NCBI GenBank assembly: GCA_002917075.1
Contig: NTMA01000169.1
Span: 1-24,109 of the forward strand
Direction of reading: 5' to 3'
Length of the DNA stretch: 24,109 bases
Origin: Hawksworthiomyces lignivorus
Taxonomy: Eukaryota; Ascomycota; Sordariomycetes; Ophiostomatales; Ophiostomataceae
The notes below the pieces were generated by a model. It had not been told where the DNA came from, did not search any database, and was given only the letters and a program-made list of their open reading frames with translations. Shown one piece after another: positions 11,982 to 22,130 of this stretch (positions within the stretch are counted from its first letter, which is position 1; the number at the start of each line of letters is the position of its first letter). The position numbers and the translations under genes were made by a program.

Positions 11982-13446
11982 TTATGCCTCCTTTGCCTCG
12001 CCCTCCTTAGCAGCAGCGCCCGCGTTTGCTTCGCCGTCGGCGGGCTTAGGCCGGACGGGGTAGTGGGAACCCTTATCCTTGACCTTCTTCTCCTTCTTCT
12101 TTGGCGGTGGGTAGGCCAGCTGGGTAATGGCCTGCCACTCGGCAGAAGCCTCGTAAGCGGCGCGGATGGGGGCGGTGAGTTCGACGATGGCCTGGGCGAC
12201 AGCGGGCTTGAGCAGCTGCGGGGTGAGGACATCCTGCTCGTAGTCGGTGTGCATGGCCTTGATGTCGGCGTAGACGAGGGGCTCGAGACCGTCGCGGGTG
12301 CGTTCGACGCGGAAGGTGCGGGAGCCAGTCTTGAGCTCGGCAGCGGGCAGCAGCACGTACTCGATAAATGCGAGGATGCCGTTGCCCTCGACGACCTTGG
12401 GAGCGGCCTCGGCCTTGCGGATCTTGCGGGTGATGACGTCGGCGGCGTCGAGGAGGTCGATCTTGCTGTCTAGAAGGTGGTGTTAGCAGCGAAGGGGAGG
12501 AACAGGAACGACAGTCTGTCGGTCACGAACCTTCTTCGCTAGAGCTCATCTTGCCGCCGTGCAGACCAGGAATCATGGGGTTCATGATATGAGCACGCTA
12601 GAAGAGAAAGAAAAGACGAGTTAGCGGACTGGCATGCGCAGCGAAAACATAAGACAATTAAGTCAGGCCGAAGAGAACAGGACGCACCTGGCGGTAGCCC
12701 AGCTTGGGCAGCCACTCCTTGGCGGCGGTGAACAGCTTGCGCTGGTCGACGCCGCCGAACTGGACGTCGACGCCGAGGTGCTGCTCGTCGAGGATCTGCA
12801 GGATGGGGTAGAGCAGGCCGCTGAGGGGCGCGTTGTTAGACTGCTTGACGACCTCAGCGCCGGCCTTTTTCGCGTCGTGCTCGGAGGTGACGGCGCACAG
12901 GCGGTAGACGTCCATGATGTAGTCCGGGGACTTCTGGTAGGAGGAACCGCGGACGAACTTGAGCTGTTCGGTGCGCACGCCGACGGCCTCGAGCATGGCG
13001 CGGATGGTGAACTCGTAGTAGTCGGTGCGGTGGGCGACCAGCTCAATCGGGGCCTTGAGGTTGTCGAGGAAGCCGTGGATGTCGGCGAGCAGGATGGTGA
13101 CCTCGCAGCCGGCGTGCAGCAGCTGCGCGATCTTGATGGCGGGGACGAAGTAGCCGCAGTGGGGACGGCCGGTGGTGGCGGTGCCTGCAGAGAGCAAAGG
13201 AGAGTTTTAGCATGGGTCTTGCTCTTGGTTTTGTTCTCGTTCTTGTTCTTCTTGTGGCCGTGGCTGCCGTTGCACGCTGCATGCGCGGCTCCCTGCCATG
13301 GACGGCGACGCACCCCAGTAAACCTTCACATTGCGCCCCTCGTCGAGGACGCCCTCAATGATCTCCGGGTTGATAGTCTCAGCTAGGTTCTCGTAGATGA
13401 GAGCGAGCTTCTCCTCTTTGGTCTCGGGGACCTTCTGGCTGGCCAT
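11982..13446 (-). CDS. TYS1: Cytosolic tyrosyl-tRNA synthetase
   Basis: The minus-strand exons in coding order are 13446-13314, 13184-12688, 12597-12531 and 12469-11982, giving 394 residues, about the length of yeast Tys1. The introns are 129, 90 and 61 nt, with GTGCGT, GTGCGT and GTTCGT donors and GCAG or CTAG acceptors. Every junction keeps frame and rebuilds conserved sequence. The enzyme charges tRNA-Tyr with tyrosine. It is a class I synthetase with the HIGH-equivalent PHCGYF (residues 52-57), [10 protein letters not shown] for tyrosine and ATP binding, and KMSSS at 226-230. A Lys-rich stretch, [18 protein letters not shown], near the C-terminus is typical of eukaryotic cytosolic forms. 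The start is taken as MASQKVPE at 13446. The frame is open upstream to 13650, but a TATA-like element lies inside that extension, so it is probably untranslated leader and promoter. The mitochondrial enzyme is normally a separate gene in these fungi. Confidence 0.96.
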
Positions 13447-14050
13447 GGCGAAGAGCTGTGAGAGGAGCCCGGGCTTAGAATCAAAGTGGAGGGGGACGTC
13501 AAGCCCGAGGAGTGGTCTATACGTCCAGCGACGAGAGAGAGGAGAGAGAACGAAAGTGCTCCCCTTTGATAGAAGCGGTGTCACTGCGCAATGGCAGAAA
13601 AGGAGTGTGTATATAAGTCTCCTCTGCTGCTCGTGAGAATTGGGCAACAAGGAGTAGATAAAGATGACTCAAAGAGGATCCCTGGTGAACTGTATCGAGA
13701 CGTTGCACGCATAAAAGAAAGAATGACTCAAACTAGCAACAGCGACCACCCCTCACTGGCTGGCGGTCGTCGCTTCTATGGTACAATCTACGCGAATTTA
13801 ATTCATGTAACCCACACAAAATCTTTTTTGGCAGAATAGCGGGGCACTACCCCCCAATTAGCATATATACATATCAGTACATGTGCAAGGCGAATTGGAG
13901 TGCCGCTAAAATTTAACTCAATTTTAAACGGTAACTGTGTAAGATACCAATGTTAAGCTCTAATGTAAGGCTTTCCAACTTGGTATCCCCCCACCTAATG
14001 ACTTATACGCCTGTAACAGCTATTCGAACAGCCTTCACAGGACAGGCACT
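13447..14050. other. Intergenic region between TYS1 promoter and HET pseudogene
   Basis: The first about 200 bases are TYS1 leader and promoter. The rest (about 13700-14050) becomes AT-rich, for example around 13855-13935, and holds no supported gene. It marks the change from GC-rich housekeeping DNA to the lower-GC HET block. Confidence 0.5.
13609..13617 (-). promoter_or_regulatory. TATA-like element upstream of TYS1
   Basis: On the minus strand the sequence reads CTTATATAC, about 165 bases before the chosen TYS1 start codon. That fits a TATA box with a leader of roughly 130 bases. It also argues against use of the in-frame ATG-like start further upstream. Assigned by position only. Confidence 0.35.
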
Positions 14051-15602
14051 CTAGGACAATTCTGGAATTGGTTCGTACTTAAAGTAGACGCTGGCCCTCG
14101 TCTCCATCTCAGCCGGTGCAGGGCACACGATGTCATCATAGTCAATGCCATCTTGGTCGCCAAGCAGAGTCCTCCAGAATTGGGTCAAATCCTTATGAGA
14201 GAGTGACGCCACAAGTTTAAAGAACTGGCTATGCGCTCTCCGGATCGGGGGGTCAATCTCATCTGCGCTATTTGCGATTCGAGAGGCCTTCTCGACAGGC
14301 CCGACAACTCCAATCGCACCTACAAGATAGCCAGCTAGACTCAAGAGCGGCTCTTCAGATTTGAAGAAGACTTGAGTAGAGTCACACGTCTTCCTACCGG
14401 CCGAAAAACGGCCGTATTCAGGTTGGAATACAAGTGATCCGGACTGTTCGGGTTCATATGGCTCAGGTATCAAAGAAGGTCCAAAGCCGTCCTATCTACG
14501 TCGATTGCCGTATAAGATTTCCAACTGGGACGAAGCCCCTGTTTTTCCGTGACTCTCGATATGAAACCTGACTAATTCCTGGAAAGCCACCTCAGCTGGC
14601 TTGCTACAATCTGGAAGAAATAGATCGCGCTCATAAGAGAGCCCTAGTAGCGCGAATATCTTGTCGCGTACATCAGTAGCCTGAAACCCGTAAGTTTGCG
14701 CCTAGCAATTCGCGAATTGAGATTTCGTAATCAGCCGAGTTAATGCGTAGAGCTGTAAATATCCGAAAAGCTTGAGCTGGGCCCTCAGTGCCGAAGATGT
14801 TTAACGGTTCAGCGTGATGAATCTGCTCACCGTCGATAGTGACGTAGGAATCAGCGATCAAGCTAAGGCACATAGCAAAATAGACAACAGCACAAGTATG
14901 GAGGACGAACGGAACCCAACGATGCCCGCATCCGACCAGACAATAGTCGCTGCTGATGTCTCTGTCATGGTTCGAGGGGAACTCGAAGCGGCAGGCCAAT
15001 TCCTGAATAACCCAAGCCCGGCTCCAGTATGGGCGGCTCCAAAATTTCCACAGGGGAGACCAATTTTGGGAACGCATGTCAAAGCCTCTCCGAAGCATGG
15101 CGGCAGGTCTCATGCTAGTGTTGTCAGACGGCGCGGAGCGGGCGTCCCTGAGCCGCTCCATCATGACCTGCCCAAATTCGGTCAAAAGAGTGAGTGCTTT
15201 GTCGCTGTCGTCGCTCGGCGCCCCTGTCCAGGCGAGCATCCGAGCGGTTGTCTTGAAAATGTCCAGCATTCGCCGCACTTGTTGGGTGCATTCATCCACG
15301 TCGCTCTGGTTGATGCTGATTGCGTCCACCCAGAGTGTCCTCGTTTCATCCTTGTGTCGAAGATAGCGCAAAGCGATCTCGAGGTTTTCCGTGATCGTGC
15401 AGCGTATTCCATCGATGAGCACATCTCGCCTGCTGCTTGCGTCTCCCCAAGTGTATGACAGCGCTTCATATCTAGGAGCAGATTCGAGAGTAGTTTGGCA
15501 GAGGTCGCATTCAAGGCTTGCGCTCCAGTCTCCGGGCTTGAGTGTCAGGAGCCTGATCTCGAAGGCGGCTGCGCTTAGCTTTGAATACGGATATTCTGCC
15601 AT
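14051..15602 (-). pseudogene. HET-domain (heterokaryon incompatibility) gene, disrupted
   Basis: Translation from the ATG at 15602 gives an open frame of 309 residues with clear HET-domain motifs: YEALSYTWGD (45-54), LWVDAISINQ (90-99) and YWSRAWVIQEL (192-202). It ends at a stop just after SIRELLGANLR. The expected family continuation, ATDVRDKIFALLGLS, follows at once in another frame, consistent with one extra base in the C run at 14687-14689 (+ strand). Further on there is a second frame change near 14515-14560 (IDVDRTALDL is in a third frame), an in-frame TAG at 14494-14492, and no WVPDW-type motif, which suggests a small deletion. A C-terminal remnant runs 14473-14051. HET domains trigger cell death when non-self is detected. 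The N-terminal domain is intact, so a truncated HET-only protein might still be made. I found no good donor for an intron that would repair these breaks. Confidence 0.8.
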
Positions 15603-16228
15603 GCTCGGTTCCTGGGCTACAAAATAACAGAATTATATTAGTGATTGATGAATCTGGGGCAAGACTCCCGCCACCACGAGAGCGCCGTAGTTCAAGACGA
15701 TCCAAAAGGTTGCCTGATGCGGCATATTCATGATCATCTGAAGAGATTATTTATAAAATCTGCCGCACCCACTTCGCCTTTCTATGGTATATTGAGCTAT
15801 GAGCGAATCACTCTCTTTTTGCAGATTACAGCACAGAACAAGCATTGTTTAAATATAGTAGTTTAGCAGGTAAAAGTAAGTAAATAAGAGAGCAATTAAG
15901 AATGTGGCGCTCATCACATGGTACAAGTACATGTCAGACAAAAGTACCACATCGAGCGCATCTGTCTTTAGCCTTCCGACTAGGCCTTTTGGCCCAACCT
16001 TGCCCATCGACGCATACGCGACAGCGAGAGGACTCTATCGTTTGTGACATAGTCTCCCGCGAACTTGGCGTCTCTTCTCGAAGATACTGGAATATTCATC
16101 CAAGCTGAATCAAAGAGTATAAATTCGTCATAGCCCCTAGGACCCGTAGAAGGGCAAAAGATATTAACAATTTCTAATATTGTTCCTTTATCTTATATAT
16201 CTTAAAGATCCAAGTTTAAGTAGGTACT
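15603..16228. other. Intergenic region between the HET pseudogene and HNWD gene
   Basis: About 626 bases of AT-rich DNA, with no supported gene. It holds the 5' flank of the HET pseudogene and the 3' flank of the HNWD gene. The segment at about 16160-16215 is especially AT-rich and probably contains the HNWD polyadenylation region. Confidence 0.55.
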
Positions 16229-19200
16229 CTACCACGGATCTGCAGAGAACTGGAATATCAATACGCGTCCCGACGAACAACTGAGTGCGACGACCGATCC
16301 TGCGACAGCCGACCGCACAGGCCGATATTCCGACGGCAGCCATAATAATTTTTCCGAATTCCACATGATCCACACACCATCCGAACTGATACTATAGCCT
16401 CGGTAATAGAGTTGAAGGAATTGAGGAACCACCGGAGTCGAAGAAGCGTTCAAGGTTGATAACGGAAAAGACTCAAGAACAATAGTACCGATGTTGGTAT
16501 GAAGACGAGAACCCGTCGTATCAAACGACAGAGAGTAGAGGTGTGTGTTAATATTAAACGTTAGTTGGCGCTGCCCGGTCGCCACGTCCAAGAGCTTGAT
16601 GTTATTGGCAGAAGCTGCCGCAAGCAACGAGCCGTCGGGCGAAAAAGCGATCGATGTAATATCATCATGGTCTTTAAATATCTGTCGGCTCTGTCCCGTC
16701 GCCACATCCAAGAGCTTAATGCCGTCAAGAGAAGTCGACGCAAGCAACGAGACGTCGGGCGAAAAGGCGATCGATGTAGTAAAACTATAGTCTTTAGATA
16801 TCTGTCGGTTCTGTCCCGTCGCCACATCCCAGAGCTTAATGCCGTCAAGAGCAGTCGACGCAAGCAACAAGTCGTCGGACGAAAAGACGATCGATGTAGT
16901 AAAACTATAGTCTTTAGATATCTGTCGGCTCTGTCCCGTCGTCACATCCCAAAGCTTGATAACGTCGTCAGAAGCCGACGCAAGCAACGAGCCGTCGGGC
17001 GAAAAGACGATCGATTTAGTAAAACTATAACCTTTAGATATCTGTCGATTTTGTCCCGTCGCCACATCCCAGAGCTTAATGCCGTCAAGAGCAGCCGACG
17101 CAAGCAACGAGCCGTCGGGCGAAAAGGCGATCGATTTAATAAAATGGTCTTTAGATATCTGTCGGCTCTGTCCCGTCGCTATATCCCAGAGCTTGATGGC
17201 GTCGCCAGAAGTCGACCCAAGCAACGAGCCGTCGGGCGAAAAGACGATCGATTTAATAAGATGGTCTTTAAATATCTGTCGGTTCTGTCCCGTCGCCATA
17301 TCCCAGAGCTTGATGTTATTGTTAGAAGTCGACGCAAGCAAAGAGTCGTCGGGCGAAAAAACGATCGATTTAATAAGATGGTCTTTAAATATCTGTCGGT
17401 TTTGTCCCGTCGCTATATCCCAAAGCTTGATGGCGTCGCCAGAAGTCGACGCAAGTAACGAGCCGTCGGACGAAAAGACGATCGATTTAATAAGATGGTC
17501 TTTAAATATCTGTCGGTTCTGTCCCGTCGCCACATCCCAAAGCTTGATAACGTCGTCAGAAGTCGACGCAAGCAACGAGCCGTCGGGCGAAAAGGCGATC
17601 GATGTAGTAAAACTATAGTCTTTAGATATCTGTCGATTTTGTCCCGTCGCCACATCCCAAAGCTTGATAACGTCGTCAGAAGCCGACGCAAGCAACGAGC
17701 CGTCGGGCGAAAAGACGATCGATCTAGTAAAACCATGGTCCTTAGATATCTGTCGGCTCTGTCCCGTCGTCACATCCCAAAGCTTGATGCCGTCAAGAGC
17801 AGCCGACGCAAGTAACGAGCCGTCGGGTGAAAAGACGATCGATCTAAAACCATCATGGTCCTTAAATATCTGTCGGTTTTGTCCCGTCGTCACATCCCAA
17901 AGCTTGATGGTGTTGCCAGAAGCCGACGCAAGCAATGAACCGTCGGGCGAAAAAGCGACGGATCTAATAACATCATAGTCCTTAGATATCTGTCGGTTCT
18001 GTCCCGTCGTCACATCCCAGAGACTGACGGTGTCGCCAGAAGCCGACGCAAGCAATGAGCCGTTGGGCGAAAAAGCGATAGATAGAACAGGACCACTATG
18101 GCCTTCGAGTGTTTGTCTGCAAGGACTCCAGTTGTCATCCATTCTAGACTTGGTAGCAATCCATTTGGGCTCCTCCTTCTTAAACTGAGCTTTCGTCAAG
18201 CTGCAAGTCGGACTGAACACAAACGTTGAAGCATACACCTGGAGGGGATTATTCTCTAAGGCCCATTTAAAATATATGACAAAGCGGTATGCATCTCTCA
18301 CGAAGTTTGATAGCTGAACAGCATTTGGCATCGCCTAAACAGCGTTAGAATTTGTCTTGGAGAATAGGGACCCGCAGGCTTACTTGGAGCAGATGCTGGA
18401 GTTTGGATATTGAAAGTACGCCATTGGATGTCGCCTTGCACAGACTTAAAGCCTCAAGCCAGTAAAGAAAGAAGTTTTGGAGAAACTTGTGGACTTCGCC
18501 GCTGTCATGGAAGTCCTCTAGATGTTGTGTCTCGTGAAGGTGGTCTAACCAGTTGACGCAAGAGTATCGAGCGGCGACTAATACGTCATTTCGACAATGT
18601 CTTTTACCATGGCGGTCGACCCAGTAGACGAAAGGGTGTCGCACATCATCCGGTGCTGGCGAATTTGGGTCAGCTATTTTGAGATCATCGACCGAGAATC
18701 CGGGATGCCGTAAGTCGTATATATCTCGCCGGAGTATTTTTGACATGATTCGTAAAGACCGTAAAAACATGTCGTGATGGACGTCCGCGCGGCCGGAAGG
18801 GAAGATGGTGGTTGCTGCCTTTGCAAGCAAGAAGTCTTTTGCGGACTGATGGACGAAGTAAACAGTGTCATCTCGTATGGTAAGGAAAGACCCACACATG
18901 TTTACGATCCCCGTAACAGCCTCCTTTTTGCTCGAAATATTTTGGGGTAAGCCGGATAGTAAGCCAAGTTCTTCCAAGTGCAATGGACGATATGCAACGC
19001 TGACGGCCGAAAGAATGTGCAGGCAAAACTCTGGCTTTCTCCGCTCCAGTCGCTGAATTTGTCCCATCATTCGAAGATAGAGCTCTTCCAAGCCGGCTGG
19101 TATCTCGTCCAAGATATCCAATAACTCCCAGCTTTCGGCTTTTTTCAGCTCCTGAAAGACGAGGGCTACCCAGAGAAACGTGCCGCTGGCTTTCTGCCGT

Positions 19201-20753
19201 ATATTGCGCTGAATTTGGTCTTGGAGTGGTGCTTCTACTTGTTTCTCGGCCAGTTCGGAAATGCAACGGTTGATATATGCATCGACAGCAAGGGAGACTT
19301 GTTCGGCGTTCTCTTTCAGCTCTAGACTCAGTCTGCTTCGAGAGCTGTCAGGTCGTAATCTGTGCTCGATATCACTTCTGTTGCGGCTAGAGACGATCCA
19401 CTTAACGCGAGACGAGGAAGTCTGGGTAATCAAGTCGAGAAGCTGCGGCAGGTTTGCCGCACATTCGTCGAGAGCGTCGACAACCAAGAATGCCATCTGC
19501 AAGCCTGGGTCCTGCAATATGTGTCTAAAGATGTCGGACAAAGCAGTCCAGGCATTCACATCCTCAAATAAAGCCTTCCCCGCGTCTCTGTATCTCTCTT
19601 GCACGTGCGGAACGAGGGACGGCTGTTGCTTCACAAGCAGATAGATCAGGCCGCGTAGAACGGCCGCAGCGCTGTTGATGCGCGAGTCGGTGGCCTGGCA
19701 GAAGAAATAGGACAAGAGGCTGTTGGCGCCGAGATTTTCCAACCTCGCCGAGGGGCTGAGCTCGTCGATGACGCCGCAGAGCAGCATGGTCTTCCCCTTG
19801 CCGGGGTCGCCCTTGATCCAGAGCAGCTGGCTGCTCTCGTCGTCTCGCCATCGCTGGAAGTCGGGGCTGTCGAGGATCCAGCAGTACGATTCTTTCAACA
19901 GACCGCCTTTAGTCTTCTCGATGCGGATCTTGTCGTCGCGAGGGTCGGTAACTCGTAGATCTTTGAGGCACGTCGTGTCTTGATCTGTTTGCAGTATCGA
20001 TGAGAGCTCGGTTTTTGTAGTTTTGTTAATCTCTTCTTTTAATCGCTTGAATGCGCTCTGTTCTCCTTCGCCGTAAATAAGGGGCATGTAAATGCCGAAG
20101 ATACCCAGCAGCGAATATGCTTTGTCTTCTTTACGTGTTGTGTCACGTTTTGTTATCCATGCTAGTCGTTCATCGATGCTAAAATCAGACAAAGGGCTGC
20201 CTTGAATGACCGAGAGAGGAATTCCCGTAATGCCGTGGATGTCTTGCTTTAATGACGTCCTGTCTCCTAAGAGCGCCCACTCTTTAGAAAAGAATTGAAC
20301 AGACACCGGAGCAATAAGCTCCTGGAGGGTCCATCCACGAGTAAACCACCTGCTCTTTTGAAAGCCTGCTGTCCAAGACAGCTTCCTGCGCCTGCCGTCA
20401 GCATCGCAGACAGATGTCAAGACATCCTCGAGATAGACGTAACATTTGGCCGCACCACGGTACCAGCGAAACATGGAGTTGATAGCCTCCTGAAGCTCGG
20501 TGTTGTCCGGTTTATTGATGCAACACGTGTCGACCCAAAAGTATTTTAGGTTATCACGCTCGGCCTGGTCTGCGCAGAACCGAATCTTGTTGTAGCCGAG
20601 TTTGTCCTTGCCTGTGCCATCCATCATGTCTTTAAAACTAACTTCTTCGGCGCCCCAAGTGTGCGAGAGTATCGCATACGGCGGAGCATTGTCACCAAGG
20701 GGGACCTCTTCCAGGCAGATCTCGCCCGCGGCATTGCGCTTCAAGAGACGCAT
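16229..20753 (-). CDS. HET-NACHT-WD40 (HNWD) NLR-like incompatibility protein
   Basis: The exons are 20753-18384 and 18334-16229 on the minus strand, giving 1491 residues. The 49-nt intron (18383-18335) is GTAAGC..TTTAG with a CTAAC branch site and joins the NACHT half to the WD40 half in frame. The HET domain (about 1-230) has PPYAILSHTWG (24-34), FWVDTCCIN (72-80) and WFTRGWTLQEL (136-146). The NACHT NTPase has Walker A GDPGKGKT (315-322) and Walker B LVVDALDEC (423-431). Thirteen WD40 repeats fill 863-1378, followed by a degenerate repeat and tail. The domain order matches Podospora het-e, het-d and het-r: the WD40 part senses a non-self ligand, NACHT oligomerises, and HET triggers cell death. 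The start ATG has A at -3. No stop or frameshift is seen. Coding GC is visibly lower than in the flanking housekeeping genes. The ligand is unknown; a role in vegetative incompatibility or in broader defence is inference from the family. Confidence 0.93.
16571..18118 (-). repeat. Tandem WD40 repeat array, 13 units of 117-123 bp
   Basis: The units in coding order are 41, 40, 40, 40, 40, 39, 39, 39, 39, 40, 40, 40 and 39 codons, filling 1548 bases exactly. Each starts RQI(S/F)KD (the first RQTLEGH) and ends LWDV(A/T)TGQ(N/S). Differences fall mainly in two places: the 4-5 residues after KD, and the 4 residues before IKLWD. The rest is nearly invariant also at DNA level. The penultimate two units have LLD in place of LWD. 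High identity with focused variation is the mark of the rapidly evolving HNWD repeats. Confidence 0.95.
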
Positions 20754-22130
20754 TGTTCAGTACTCACGAAGTCGAAAGGATGGTGTGGGGGAAGCGATAG
20801 ATCGGCCGTGTGTTGGCGAAGAAGATGGAACTACCACACCGCTGCGGAAAAAAATTGTGAATATCGCTCATCTCTCAATGTGTTGGGCGATCTGGGGCGA
20901 CCATCCATTCTGTGCGGTTCCTGCCCAGTCAGCGTGCAGCTGAAGCCGCGAGGCTCGCACTCGGCCACCCACCATGTTACCGCTCAGCTTTGCCAGGCTT
21001 TGGCAAAACGCACATCCCAAGTTACGGCTGCAGACTGACCAAGTACAAAGTGTAAGCGAATATTATTCACATACACTGTGTATTCACTGAAACTCTTTCA
21101 AAGATTTTAAGCGAAGAGGGCAGCGATTTCGCTCCTGCAAACACGCGTTACTTATTTGTGTATTGCAGGCATAAGTACCTGGTATACTCGTACAAGTAGA
21201 GGAGTGGACGCATCTTCCCTGCAGGTTGGCTGGGTCAATTGCATGTTGGCGCAGTCGCTGCAAGTAACTGTTGAGCCGTTCCCAAAAAGCCAATCTCCCA
21301 ATTAACCATAATTACAAAAGTACAAGAGTGCAAGCATGGAGCTATTTCTGCCTGAGGCTGCTATTTGCAATTAAGACTGCTGATCGCCGTTGGCTGCTGG
21401 CTGCATCGGGTCTGGCGCGTGCTGCTTGGCCTCTTACGTGGCGGAGCTGAGCCTCAATTGCTGGCGTTCATTCGCAGATCAAAAGAGCACTATTATTACA
21501 CCTCTGTTCCTCTGGTACCGCTGCCACAGCACACCACCGCACACCACCAACAGCCTAGGAGCCTAGTTCAGCATAGCGCCAGCGTCTTCTGGTAGACTTA
21601 CTCTCCACTACATTCTGAGTGGGTTTTAACGTTAAATCGCCACAAAAGCCGTGACTACCGCCGCTGTCGTGGTCAGTCTGCGAGAGCTGCTCACTGCTCA
21701 GAACACTTACGAATCTTCGCCAAGTCGCGCCGCCAAGAAAGAGAAGTTTCAATTTCCGCATCTCCATATCTCTGCTTTCCTTCTTGTTCTTTCATTTACT
21801 TTTCTATTTGTCGCATCGAAACCTCTCCTTTCGCATTTCCGCCTCCTCCGCATTCTGTTCTCGTCCTTTTCGAGTCTTGCGCAGCATCGTTTTCTTTCCT
21901 ATTTCAGCACGCCTTGGACGCTTATTGTCGCCAACCCTCAACCGCCAGTCGGCTGGTTCCCTTCTCACCCTCTCGCTGCACAGCTACCCGACAGAGTGAA
22001 CCGCGCCAGCTCACATTTGCGACTTGCACAGGTCAGATCGCCTGCCGTCTGTCTGATTTTCCTCTCTCTTTTCACACACACGCGTGCACACACGCTTGTC
22101 CTCTGACGTGTCGTCGCATTCTCGCCCGCC
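20754..22130. other. Divergent intergenic region between HNWD and zinc-ribbon genes
   Basis: About 1.4 kb holding the promoters of two genes that run apart. No frame in it matches a known family, and I see no RNA gene. The right part (about 21715-22080) is strongly CT-rich on the + strand (ctttccttcttgttctttc type), which fits the promoter and leader of the zinc-ribbon gene. A small CACC-rich repeat lies at about 21530-21552. Confidence 0.55.

Noticed and set aside
13447..13650. In-frame N-terminal extension of TYS1 starting near 13650, Arg-containing and possibly a mitochondrial targeting peptide
   Set aside because: A TATA-like element lies inside it at about 13610, the chosen start at 13446 gives the normal family length, and filamentous fungi usually have a separate mitochondrial TyrRS gene.
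14470..14720. Introns that could rescue the HET gene (a TTTCAG acceptor is present at about 14686)
   Set aside because: No matching good donor is present upstream, the sequence before and after the break is conserved HET sequence with nothing missing, and two further defects follow.
16565..17978. Plus-strand open frames with repeated RSRRKQRAVGRK-type sequence opposite the WD40 array
   Set aside because: Their periodicity simply mirrors the 117-123 bp WD40 units on the other strand. They have no start context or family of their own.
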